A stretch of DNA of 64,000 nucleotides from NCBI RefSeq assembly GCF_029223285.1, contig NZ_JARHUJ010000001.1, positions 496,001 to 560,000 on the forward strand, in the 5' to 3' direction. The translations under genes and the position numbers were made by a program. Source of the DNA: Paraflavitalea sp. CAU 1676 (GTDB lineage: Bacteria; Bacteroidota; Bacteroidia; Chitinophagales; Chitinophagaceae). The notes beneath the pieces are model-generated. The model was not told the origin of the DNA. It saw only the letters and a list, made by a program, of their open reading frames with translations, and did not search any database. Position 1 is the stretch's first letter, and each line of letters starts with the position of its first letter. This document shows, in pieces, positions 16,884-24,685 of this stretch.

Positions 16884-18257
16884 ATGAAGAAGAAAAAAAT
16901 CTGGTGGATCATCATCATACTGGTAGTTGTTGTAGTACTGCTGCTGGCGCTGAAAGGTGGTGGGGTGATCGGCAAGGAAGAAGGCATTAAGGTGTCGACT
17001 GAAAAGGTCACCAAACGCACGATCATCGAAACCGTAAATGCCAGTGGAAAAGTGTTTCCGGAAGTGGAGGTGAAGATCAGTCCCGATATTTCGGGTGAGA
17101 TCGTGGAGTTGAATTACGATGAGGGCGATAGCGTTCGGAAAGGCGCTGTACTGGCCCGTATCTACGCAGATATTTATTCTTCACAGCGCACACAGGCTGC
17201 CGCACAGGTAGATCAACAGCAGGCGACTGTGGGAAACAGCAAAGCCCAGCTCGAAAGCCTCAAGTCGGCCCTGGAACTGGCTAAGCGAACGCACGAACGT
17301 CAAAAGCAATTGAGGTCCGATAAAGTGATCTCTGAGTCGGAGTTTGACCAAGCTACCAACAACCTGCGTACGGCCCAGGCTAATTACGACGCGGCACTGC
17401 AGAATATTCGTAGCGGCGAGGCAGCCATCGCGAGCGCCCGCGCCAGTCTCGAACGAGCCGATAAAGACCTTAGCCGTACTGCTGTAGTGGCAACCATGCA
17501 CGGCGTAGTATCGCTCATGAACGTCAAGAAGGGCGAAAGGGTGGTAGGTAACTCTATGATGGCGGGTACTGAAATGATGCGCATTGCCGACCTCAGTGTC
17601 ATGGAAGTACAGGTGGACGTAGGCGAGAACGATATTCCCAAAGTGAACCTGGGCGATTCCGCCCTCATCGAGGTCGATGCCTACAACAACCGGAAATTTA
17701 AAGGTATCGTTACCAAGATCGCGAGCAGTAATACCACTGCTGCCAGCGCTGCTGCGGCTACCTCCAACGATGTTACGAACTATAAAGTGCACATACGCAT
17801 CCTGCCCAGCTCGTACAAAGACCTCATCGATCCTTCCAAACCCAAGAAGTTTCCCTTCCGTCCGGGTATGAATGCCAGTGCCGACATACAAACGCTCACC
17901 AAGGCAAATGTGATCGCTGCTGCCATCAACGCCGTAACGACGCGTGAAAAAGGGACCGACAAAGTGGCGAATGAGCAGAAAGATAAAAAGGAAGAAGAAG
18001 GAATTCAACAGGAAACGAAGGCCGGCCTGGCGAGCGATCTTGATGAGGTCGTATTCGTCATGCAGCCCGGCGGGACCGTAAAGCGCGTGAAAGTGCGCAC
18101 CGGCATCCAGGATATTAATTATATCGAAATACTCGGAGGTTTGAAGGAAGGCGAGGAGATCGTAACGGCTCCTTACAACATCATCAGCAAAACGCTGAAG
18201 GATGGCCAGAAAGTGAAAGTAGTGCCAGCCGACAAATTATTTGAAGTGAAGAAGTAA
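16884..18257 (+). CDS. Periplasmic adaptor (membrane fusion) protein, MacA/HlyD type
   Basis: A 457-residue inner-membrane-anchored adaptor that would bridge a pump to the TolC protein encoded upstream. It has one N-terminal membrane anchor (residues 6-23) and a lipoyl/barrel-sandwich half motif around VKISPDISGEIVELNYDEGDSVRKGAVLARI. A long coiled-coil hairpin with many Ala, Gln and Lys residues follows, then the second lipoyl half near MHGVVSLMNVKKGERV, then the beta-barrel and membrane-proximal domains. The C-terminus has a lysine-rich insertion of about 25 residues (residues 350-380). The pair probably served an ABC-type macrolide/peptide exporter (MacAB-like) or another pump. The gene that follows is unrelated gpsA, so the pump would have to be encoded elsewhere. 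Confidence 0.9.
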   Translation: MKKKKIWWIIIILVVVVVLLLALKGGGVIGKEEGIKVSTEKVTKRTIIETVNASGKVFPEVEVKISPDISGEIVELNYDEGDSVRKGAVLARIYADIYSSQRTQAAAQVDQQQATVGNSKAQLESLKSALELAKRTHERQKQLRSDKVISESEFDQATNNLRTAQANYDAALQNIRSGEAAIASARASLERADKDLSRTAVVATMHGVVSLMNVKKGERVVGNSMMAGTEMMRIADLSVMEVQVDVGENDIPKVNLGDSALIEVDAYNNRKFKGIVTKIASSNTTAASAAAATSNDVTNYKVHIRILPSSYKDLIDPSKPKKFPFRPGMNASADIQTLTKANVIAAAINAVTTREKGTDKVANEQKDKKEEEGIQQETKAGLASDLDEVVFVMQPGGTVKRVKVRTGIQDINYIEILGGLKEGEEIVTAPYNIISKTLKDGQKVKVVPADKLFEVKK

Positions 18258-18300
18258 CGGCATGGCGAAGGTGCCGATGCAAATAAATAAGATTCAACAA

Positions 18301-18336
18301 GGTACAAGGCCCGGGCATTCGCCCGGGCCTTGTACC
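18301..18336. terminator. 16-bp perfect hairpin after the efflux operon
   Basis: The stem GGTACAAGGCCCGGGC and its exact complement flank a 4-base loop. No long T run follows, so it is an imperfect terminator candidate. The gpsA promoter overlaps its right arm. Confidence 0.6.
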
Positions 18337-18359
18337 TTGCACCCGTTTCCTTACATTTG
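18330..18359 (+). promoter_or_regulatory. Bacteroidota-type promoter for gpsA
   Basis: TTG at 18330-18332 and TACATTTG at 18352-18359 are separated by 19 bases, which fits the -33/-7 pattern of Bacteroidota. It predicts a short leader before ATG 18378 and argues against the longer frame starting at 18330. Confidence 0.6.
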
Positions 18360-18377
18360 GGGCAAATAACGATATCC

Positions 18378-19412
18378 ATGAGAGTAGGAGTTATAGGCAG
18401 CGGTAGCTGGGCAACAGCATTGGCGAAGATCCTGACCGATAATAAGAAGGCGATCAACTGGTGGGTGCGCAGAGAAGAGATCGTAAAGCACCTGCAACAG
18501 CGCCACCATAATCCGCATTACCTGCACTCCGTTTCTTTCGACACTTCCCTGCTTGCCCTTAACACCGATATTAAAACGGTGGTAGCCAATAGCGATTGCC
18601 TCGTGATCGCAGTCCCTTCCGCTTATATTCTCGATACCCTTCAACCACTTGACAAGGCGGCCTTTGCCGGAAAAAAGATCATTTCGGCCGTAAAAGGGAT
18701 CATCCCCCAGAAGAATTTATTGTTGAACGACTACCTCGAAGCGGAATACGGTTTACCGCAATCCGACTATTTTACGGTGATGGGCCCCTGCCATGCCGAG
18801 GAAGTCGCTGCGGAGAAATTGTCGTACCTCACTTTTTCGGGGGTGGATGTAACATTTACCGAGGAAATCGCGACTTATTTTAAGACAGAGAATATCAACA
18901 CCATCGTCAACCATGATGTGTACGGGGTGCAATATGCCGCCATTCTCAAAAATATCTATGCACTGGGAGCAGGGATTGCTCATGGACTGGAGTACGGAGA
19001 TAATTTTTTGAGTGTGCTGATCGCCAATTGTGCTGATGAGATGGCGGGTTTTCTAAAAAAGGTCGGTATTCAGCATATAGAGGTGGGCATCCACGAGGAA
19101 GACCCGGTTACCCATCGAAAAGCCGCCAATTACTCGGCTTCGGTATACCTGGGCGACCTGCTGGTAACCTGCTATTCACTGTTCAGTCGTAACCGAACTT
19201 TTGGTAATATGATCGGTAAGGGATATTCGGTGAGGGCTACCCAACTGGAAATGAACATGGTGGCTGAAGGGTATTATGCGTGTAAATGTATTCATGACAT
19301 AAATCAAGCCGTTCAGGCGGATATGCCTATTGCCACCGCCGTTTACCGGATACTGTGGGAAAATGTTAAACCTGGCACTGGATTTAAACAAATAGAAACC
19401 GTACTGGTCTAA
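18378..19412 (+). CDS. gpsA: NAD(P)H-dependent glycerol-3-phosphate dehydrogenase
   Basis: Reduces dihydroxyacetone phosphate to sn-glycerol-3-phosphate, the backbone precursor of phospholipids. It is cytoplasmic, 344 residues, of normal length. A Rossmann dinucleotide-binding start VGVIGSGSWATALAKI is present. ISAVKGI, then TVMGPCHAEEVA, and later ILKNIYALGAGIAHGLEYGDN with the conserved catalytic lysine follow as in the family. The start at ATG 18378 puts the Rossmann motif at the N-terminus and agrees with the TAnnTTTG promoter just upstream. A tiny predicted membrane peptide gene follows 23 bases later and may be cotranscribed. Confidence 0.95.
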   Translation: MRVGVIGSGSWATALAKILTDNKKAINWWVRREEIVKHLQQRHHNPHYLHSVSFDTSLLALNTDIKTVVANSDCLVIAVPSAYILDTLQPLDKAAFAGKKIISAVKGIIPQKNLLLNDYLEAEYGLPQSDYFTVMGPCHAEEVAAEKLSYLTFSGVDVTFTEEIATYFKTENINTIVNHDVYGVQYAAILKNIYALGAGIAHGLEYGDNFLSVLIANCADEMAGFLKKVGIQHIEVGIHEEDPVTHRKAANYSASVYLGDLLVTCYSLFSRNRTFGNMIGKGYSVRATQLEMNMVAEGYYACKCIHDINQAVQADMPIATAVYRILWENVKPGTGFKQIETVLV

Positions 19413-19435
19413 AATGTGTACCTTGTTATAAGATT

Positions 19436-19546
19436 ATGCCTTTCTCATTTCAAGCATATGGCCCCTTTGCCATCCTGGTGATCATCGGGATACTTTCTTT
19501 GGTGGAATTGGTGAAATACCTCAAAGGCCACAAAGGAGAGCATTAA
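19436..19546 (+). CDS. Small single-pass membrane protein (36 residues), tentative
   Basis: An ATG-initiated frame ends in TAA and would encode a 36-residue peptide. It has a short polar N-terminus, one hydrophobic segment (about residues 9-24, PFAILVIIGILSLVEL) and a basic C-terminal tail (KYLKGHKGEH), consistent with an inner-membrane protein with its tail in the cytoplasm. It lies 23 bases after gpsA on the same strand and fills an otherwise empty gap before the convergent hemW gene. I do not recognise a family. A chance open frame is possible, but the TM-plus-basic-tail pattern is typical of real small membrane proteins. Confidence 0.4.
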   Translation: MPFSFQAYGPFAILVIIGILSLVELVKYLKGHKGEH

Positions 19547-19583
19547 CGTATAAGCCTAACCTTCTCTTGGGTTAATGTATTTC

Positions 19584-20705
19584 CTAAACAAACAGGTCAC
19601 CCGCCATCCTGTCTGCAAATAATTTCCCCTGTTTGGTCAAAGTCAGCCGATTGTGTTTTTCGGTCAACAATTGCTGATCAATGTATCGTAGGCTTTGCCG
19701 GTGGATCTCATTCATGACCTTTTCTCCGGCCAATACCTTCACCTGCTCCAGGTTTAATCCTTCCATCGTCCGCAACGAGATCATAATATATTCATTCAGC
19801 CGCTGATCGGCTGTCAGTATTTCCTCTTCGAAGGGTACCGTGCCTTTGACAAGCGATTGAATATATAGGGCGTTGTTCGCGATGTTCCATTGTCGACCTT
19901 TACCATCGAAGGAGTGTGCCGACGGGCCAAGCCCGAGGTATTTCTTTCCTTGCCAGTACGAGCTGTTGTGCCGGCTGCGATGTCCCGGCAAGGCAAAGTT
20001 GGAGATCTCATAATGCTCATAACCAGCTGCCCCTGCCCAGTCCATTAACAGGAGGAACTGACGCGCCTGGTCGTCGGGTTGTACATTACTGACCTGGTGT
20101 TTCTGTATCATTTTGTCAAGCGCGGTTTTCGGCTCCACAGTCAGCGCATAGCAGGACAGGTGAGGTATTTTCAGGGACAAAGCGCGCTGCACGTTTTCCT
20201 GCCAGCGTTCATCCGACAGGGTGGGCGTGCCGTAGATCAGGTCGATGGTCATGTTGTCAAATTGCTGTAATGCCAACTCGAGTTGGTCGATAGCCTGCCG
20301 GGCCGTATGAGCCCGGTTCATCCATTGCAGGTCTTCTTCGAAAAAAGATTGTATGCCGATACTCAATCGGTTCACCCCATTGCCCCGCCACTCCGACAAT
20401 AACGAGGCGGTAATATCATCGGGATTAGCTTCGAGGGTCACTTCGGCGCCAGGCGCAATGTTGAAGGTATTCCCCAATGCCGAAAGTATGCGTTGAAGTT
20501 CATTGGCGGTAAGAAGCGATGGCGTGCCGCCGCCAAAATAGATGGTTTCGACCGATTCGGTGCCTAGATAGTCTTTCTGCAGTTCGATCTCCTTCAATAA
20601 AGCATCCAGAAAATCGTTCTTGAGTCGTAACGTCGTTGAAAAATGGAAATTACAATAATGACATGCACGTTTGCAAAAGGGTATGTGGAGATAGATGCCT
20701 GCCAT
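19584..20705 (-). CDS. hemW: HemW-type radical SAM protein (coproporphyrinogen III oxidase-like)
   Basis: A 373-residue radical SAM protein. The [4Fe-4S] motif CKRACHYC (CX3CX2C) is at residues 11-18, with the family phrase YLHIPFC before it. A glycine-rich stretch YFGGGTPSLL and the segment GIQSFFEEDLQWMNRAH follow. HemW has been shown in other bacteria to be a heme chaperone rather than an oxygen-independent coproporphyrinogen oxidase, and the HemN-type additional residues at the N-terminus are missing here. It points towards the BamA-like gene upstream, with 50 bases between the two starts, so they share a divergent promoter region. A uroporphyrinogen-III synthase gene lies nearby but on the opposite strand. 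Confidence 0.92.
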   Translation of the reverse strand: MAGIYLHIPFCKRACHYCNFHFSTTLRLKNDFLDALLKEIELQKDYLGTESVETIYFGGGTPSLLTANELQRILSALGNTFNIAPGAEVTLEANPDDITASLLSEWRGNGVNRLSIGIQSFFEEDLQWMNRAHTARQAIDQLELALQQFDNMTIDLIYGTPTLSDERWQENVQRALSLKIPHLSCYALTVEPKTALDKMIQKHQVSNVQPDDQARQFLLLMDWAGAAGYEHYEISNFALPGHRSRHNSSYWQGKKYLGLGPSAHSFDGKGRQWNIANNALYIQSLVKGTVPFEEEILTADQRLNEYIMISLRTMEGLNLEQVKVLAGEKVMNEIHRQSLRYIDQQLLTEKHNRLTLTKQGKLFADRMAGDLFV

Positions 20706-20755
20706 TGGGTTCCGTATTTTTATCGGATATTACAGTTCAATTGTTGAAACGGATG

Positions 20756-22567
20756 ATGGCAAAGGTAGCAGTATATCGGCATATGGGCAGCGGGGGCATC
20801 GCGATCATCCTTCTTCTGCTGCCCTGCCTGCTATCGGCCCAGTATAGATTGAAGATCAATTCGGTAGACAAAGATTCCATTTTCATTGTCCGGAACCTGC
20901 GCCTCCAAACCGATTTCCGGAATGGCGATCAGTGTGTGGAATATGTGAATGCCCTGCCGGCTGTTCTGGGCGCTAAGGGATATCCGGCAGCTTCGGTCGA
21001 CAGTGTTATATACGACAGCCTTTCGGCATCCCTGCAATTGTATGTGGGCGAGCCCTTGCAATGGGCGCGGCTCAATATGGATTCCGTAGACCGCAAAATT
21101 CTCGAACAGCTGAACTGGGCAAACAGGAAAGGCGCAGCACAGAAGCCGGTGGACTTTAATTCCCTGCAAAATCTTCAGCAGCGTATACTTGACTACCTTG
21201 AAAACAATGGTCATCCGTTTGCCCGGGTACGCCTCGACAGTATCAATGTTCAGGGCGATGCGTATGAAGCTTCCCTGAAAGTGGACAAAGGCCCGCTTTA
21301 TCGGATCGACAGCATCACCAATAAAGGCAGTGCAAAGCTGTCGGACGTCTTCCTGCAACATTACCTTGGCATACCTAATGGTAGTGTCTTCCGGAAAGAC
21401 CGTCTACAAACCATCAGTAAGAAGATCCACGAATTGCCCTATGTGCAGGAGCAGCAATCCTGGGATCTTACCATGCTTGGCACCGGATCGATCCTCAATG
21501 TTTACCTCGCTCCCAAAAAGAGCAGTCAGGTCAACGTGTTGGTAGGCTTTCTGCCCGCCAGCGATCAAACGGTCAATAACAAACTGTTGGTGACAGGGGA
21601 AGCTACCATCAATCTGAAGAATGCGCTGGGCGGCGGGGAAACAATCGGACTTAACTGGCAGCAGGTGCAGGTGAAATCGCCGCGGCTCAATATCGTATTC
21701 GCCTATCCTTACTTATTCAATTCGCCATTTGGGATCAATTTTGGGTTCGACCTCTTTAAGAAGGACTCCTCTTTTGTCAATATCAGTTTGCTGCTGGGGC
21801 TGCAATATGCGCTGGCGGCCAATAAAACAGGCAGTGTTTACCTGCAGAACCTTACCTCCAACCTGCTTACAGTAGATACCTTTCAGGTAAAGAATTCCCG
21901 GAAGCTGCCCACCGAGGCGGATGTCCGTTCTGTAAACATTGGGGTGAACTATGAGTGGTTCAATACAGATTATCGTTATAACCCACGGCGTGGCAATGAG
22001 TTTTTGATCAACTTATCGGCTGGTACCAAAAAGATCAATAAGAACAGCTCGATCGTAAAGTTGCGCGATGAAGGCGCCCCTGATTTTGACTTTAATAGTC
22101 TGTACGATACGGTAAACCTGAATGCGTATCAATTCAGGGTCAAACTGGCTTATACCCATTATTTCCGGCTCACAAGGGCTTCTGCACTGAAACTGGGAGT
22201 GAGTGGAGGATGGTTTGAGAGTCCCAGTATTTTCCGTAACGAGCTTTTCCAGATAGGCGGTTACAGGCTGCTGCGTGGATTTGACGAGGAGAGCATATTT
22301 GCATCCCGCTACGCCGTCAGTACGCTGGAGTACCGGTATTTATTGGGACAGAACTCTTTCTTGTTTGCCTTTACCGATCTGGGCTGGGCCAAAAACTCGG
22401 TGCCTGCGGTCAACGTGAGCAATGCCTTTCTGGGAGTGGGGCTGGGGATGGCCTTTGAAACCAAAGCAGGTATCTTTAATATCTCCTATGCGGCCGGCAA
22501 GCGCGACGATGCCAAATTCAACCTGCGCCAGTCGAAGATCCATTTGGGTTATGTGAATTATTTTTGA
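20756..22567 (+). CDS. BamA/TamA family outer membrane protein (Omp85 superfamily)
   Basis: A 603-residue protein with a signal peptide (hydrophobic segment IAIILLLLPCLLSA) and a periplasmic POTRA-like region covering roughly residues 130-230, including YRIDSITNKGSAKLSD. A 16-strand-type barrel follows. The Omp85 lid-lock motif appears as GGYRLLRGFDEESIF, with RGF as the conserved triplet, and the barrel ends LGYVNYF with a terminal aromatic residue. Such proteins insert or export outer-membrane proteins or lipids; the short POTRA region suggests a TamA-like or accessory member rather than the essential BamA. The start is uncertain: ATG 20753 or 20756 is favoured, because frames from 20636 would overlap the divergent hemW gene. 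Confidence 0.85.
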   Translation: MAKVAVYRHMGSGGIAIILLLLPCLLSAQYRLKINSVDKDSIFIVRNLRLQTDFRNGDQCVEYVNALPAVLGAKGYPAASVDSVIYDSLSASLQLYVGEPLQWARLNMDSVDRKILEQLNWANRKGAAQKPVDFNSLQNLQQRILDYLENNGHPFARVRLDSINVQGDAYEASLKVDKGPLYRIDSITNKGSAKLSDVFLQHYLGIPNGSVFRKDRLQTISKKIHELPYVQEQQSWDLTMLGTGSILNVYLAPKKSSQVNVLVGFLPASDQTVNNKLLVTGEATINLKNALGGGETIGLNWQQVQVKSPRLNIVFAYPYLFNSPFGINFGFDLFKKDSSFVNISLLLGLQYALAANKTGSVYLQNLTSNLLTVDTFQVKNSRKLPTEADVRSVNIGVNYEWFNTDYRYNPRRGNEFLINLSAGTKKINKNSSIVKLRDEGAPDFDFNSLYDTVNLNAYQFRVKLAYTHYFRLTRASALKLGVSGGWFESPSIFRNELFQIGGYRLLRGFDEESIFASRYAVSTLEYRYLLGQNSFLFAFTDLGWAKNSVPAVNVSNAFLGVGLGMAFETKAGIFNISYAAGKRDDAKFNLRQSKIHLGYVNYF

Positions 22568-22651
22568 TGATTGCCTTACGGAGCCTTGTAATATAATAGG
22601 AGTGGCGATTTATGTAAACTTCTTCCGGGTTTAAATAATGAAGCACGGCAC

Positions 22652-22684
22652 TTTGTCGTTCTCCAAAGATTCTTAATACTTTTG
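22652..22684 (+). promoter_or_regulatory. Bacteroidota-type promoter for the DUF4271 gene
   Basis: TTTG at 22652-22655 and TACTTTTG at 22677-22684 are 21 bases apart, a good -33/-7 match. It puts the transcript start near 22690, so translation should begin at GTG 22703 and not at the upstream TTG 22682. Confidence 0.62.
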
Positions 22685-22702
22685 CACACCCAATTATTGC
22701 TG

Positions 22703-23752
22703 GTGAAAAAAATTGTACTACTCGTTTTCTCTTGTATCCTGTCGTCCCTATACTTCGTTGCACAAGCCCAGGATTCAGCGGTGCGTCCCCCCGATACGGC
22801 TGTGCCCCAGGCACCGGTCGTAAAAGATACGAGTGTACGAAAGGTGCCAGTGGTCCGGAAAAAGCCCGATTCTCTGGCAAGAGCGCTGCAAGCCGCCAGG
22901 CGCGATTCGATCTATCGTGATTCACTGGTCCGGATTGCGGCAAAATCCAGTGATAGTCTCGTGACAGCCCGGCTCAAAGAAGAGAGCCATCCTGTTGAGA
23001 ACACCTTTGAAGGATTTCAGGCCGCAGTGCGCAATCACCCATATTACAACATTAAAGGTCCCGGTAAAGTCCTTTTCCTGAAGAGCAATAGTTTCTTCAA
23101 TACGGATGGATTATTCTATTTTTTGTTTGGTCTGTTGTTCTATTATGCCATCGTGCGACTGTTTTTCCATAAATACCTGCATGATATCACGACTTTATTC
23201 TTCCGCGCCACCATGCGACAGCAGCAGTTACGGGAGCAATTGTCGCAAACACCCCTGCCTTCGTTATTCCTGAACGTCCTGTTCTTTTGCGCCGGAGGGA
23301 TGTTCATGGCGCTGGCGGCCTTGTATTTCAACGTGGTACCAGAACCCAACCTGTGGTTGTTGTGGGGTTATTGCAGCCTGATCGTATCGATCGTTTACCT
23401 TGGTAAATTCATTATCCTGAAGGTGATCGGCTGGATATTCAACGTAAGTAATGCAACCGATACCTATATCTTCATCATCTTTATGGTCAATAAAATGGTC
23501 GGTATATTCCTATTGCCGGTATTGATCATGGTGGCTTTCCCGTACCAGTCATTTCTACCGGTAATTATCACCTTGGCATTCATTACGCTGGGTTTGGCGT
23601 TGGCTTATAGGTTTATAATTGCTTATAAACCAATCAGAAACGAAATAAAGGTGAGCCGGTTCCATTTTTTTGTATACCTTTGCGCCTTCGAAATAGCACC
23701 CCTATTGCTGATTTACAAGGTGTTATTGATTTTTGTGGAAAGAAGTTATTAA
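22703..23752 (+). CDS. DUF4271 domain-containing membrane protein
   Basis: A 349-residue protein with a signal-type hydrophobic start (residues 3-20, ending AQAQ). A charged, Asp/Arg/Ser-rich linker follows, repeating short blocks such as RRDSIYRDSL. The C-terminal half has about six to eight transmembrane segments. This matches DUF4271 of Bacteroidota, whose function is unknown. The GTG start is supported by the promoter just upstream. It lies 24 bases upstream of hemD; the DUF4271/uroporphyrinogen-III synthase pairing is a common arrangement in this phylum and suggests a shared transcript, but does not show a shared pathway. A second TACCTTTG box at 23675-23682 inside this gene could drive hemD on its own. 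Confidence 0.82.
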   Translation: MKKIVLLVFSCILSSLYFVAQAQDSAVRPPDTAVPQAPVVKDTSVRKVPVVRKKPDSLARALQAARRDSIYRDSLVRIAAKSSDSLVTARLKEESHPVENTFEGFQAAVRNHPYYNIKGPGKVLFLKSNSFFNTDGLFYFLFGLLFYYAIVRLFFHKYLHDITTLFFRATMRQQQLREQLSQTPLPSLFLNVLFFCAGGMFMALAALYFNVVPEPNLWLLWGYCSLIVSIVYLGKFIILKVIGWIFNVSNATDTYIFIIFMVNKMVGIFLLPVLIMVAFPYQSFLPVIITLAFITLGLALAYRFIIAYKPIRNEIKVSRFHFFVYLCAFEIAPLLLIYKVLLIFVERSY

Positions 23753-23776
23753 TTTGCAAATCCATACGGCACAAAT

Positions 23777-24586
23777 ATGGTAAAAAACGGGGCTAAACAC
23801 GTAGCAACTGATCCTAGTTCGATTAGTGTGATTAAGAAAATATTGATCACCCAACCCAGACCAGAGACCGACAAATCACCGTACTTCGAGCTTGCCAGGA
23901 AGTATAGCGTGGAGTTGCAGTTTCATCCATTCATCCGTGTCGACGGAATTCCCGCTAAGGAGTTCCGCAGGCAGAAAATTGAAATTGCCCAATACTCTGC
24001 TGTTATCTTCACCAGCCGCAATGCGATCGATCATTTTTTCCGCATTTGCGAAGAAATGAAGGTGAGCGTTTCACAGGATACTAAGTACTTCTGCATCACC
24101 GAAGCAGTCGCTTTATACCTCCAGAAATTCATACTCTACCGCAAACGCAAGGTGTTTTATGGCGCCGATGGCACCAACAAGAGCATGTTCGATGTGGTAA
24201 ACAAACACAAAGAGAACGAGAAGTTCCTCTATCCCTGCTCGGAAAACCAGCAGGATAACGAGATCGTGAACTGGCTCAAGAACAACAATTGCGGATTTGC
24301 CACTCCCTTCATGTACCGCACCATCAGCAACGATGTAAAGGAAGTACTGGATAAGAACGAATTTGACATTATCTGCTTTTTCACCCCCAGCGGTGTAAAA
24401 AGTCTATTTGACAATTGCCCAAAATTCCAACAAAACGGTACCCGCATAGGTGCGTTTGGCAGCAACACATCAAGAGCCATAGAGGAAGCTGGCCTTACCC
24501 TTGATATCAAAGCGCCACAACCACAGGCACCATCCATGGTGGCTGCCCTGGAACAGTACCTCGCCGGTCTGCTGAAGAAAAAATAA
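23777..24586 (+). CDS. hemD: Uroporphyrinogen-III synthase
   Basis: Cyclises hydroxymethylbilane to uroporphyrinogen III, the branch point of heme, siroheme and corrin synthesis. The 269-residue protein shows the HemD two-lobe layout: KILITQPRPE near residue 18, a central VIFTSRNAIDHFF segment, then ICFFTPSGVKSLFD and IGAFGSNTSRAIEEAG in the second lobe. Sequence conservation in HemD is low, so the call rests on these motifs and on its position after DUF4271. The N-terminus (first 15 residues) is polar and may be an extension. Other tetrapyrrole genes are not adjacent, except hemW on the opposite strand upstream. Confidence 0.88.
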   Translation: MVKNGAKHVATDPSSISVIKKILITQPRPETDKSPYFELARKYSVELQFHPFIRVDGIPAKEFRRQKIEIAQYSAVIFTSRNAIDHFFRICEEMKVSVSQDTKYFCITEAVALYLQKFILYRKRKVFYGADGTNKSMFDVVNKHKENEKFLYPCSENQQDNEIVNWLKNNNCGFATPFMYRTISNDVKEVLDKNEFDIICFFTPSGVKSLFDNCPKFQQNGTRIGAFGSNTSRAIEEAGLTLDIKAPQPQAPSMVAALEQYLAGLLKKK

Positions 24587-24623
24587 TTTTACGCTGAACT
24601 AACTTACTGCGATGACCTTTGTT

Positions 24624-24654
24624 GGTTGCAATGGGTAGTGACCTACCCGCAACC
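24624..24654. other. Stem-loop between hemD and the DUF255 gene
   Basis: GGTTGC/GCAACC and GGGTAG/CTACCC nest into a 12-bp stem with a 3-base bulge and a 4-base loop. No T run follows, so it may be a weak terminator, a processing site or an RNA-stabilising structure. Confidence 0.35.
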
Positions 24655-24685
24655 GACAGAAACTGTCATCCTATAACAGCGTATA

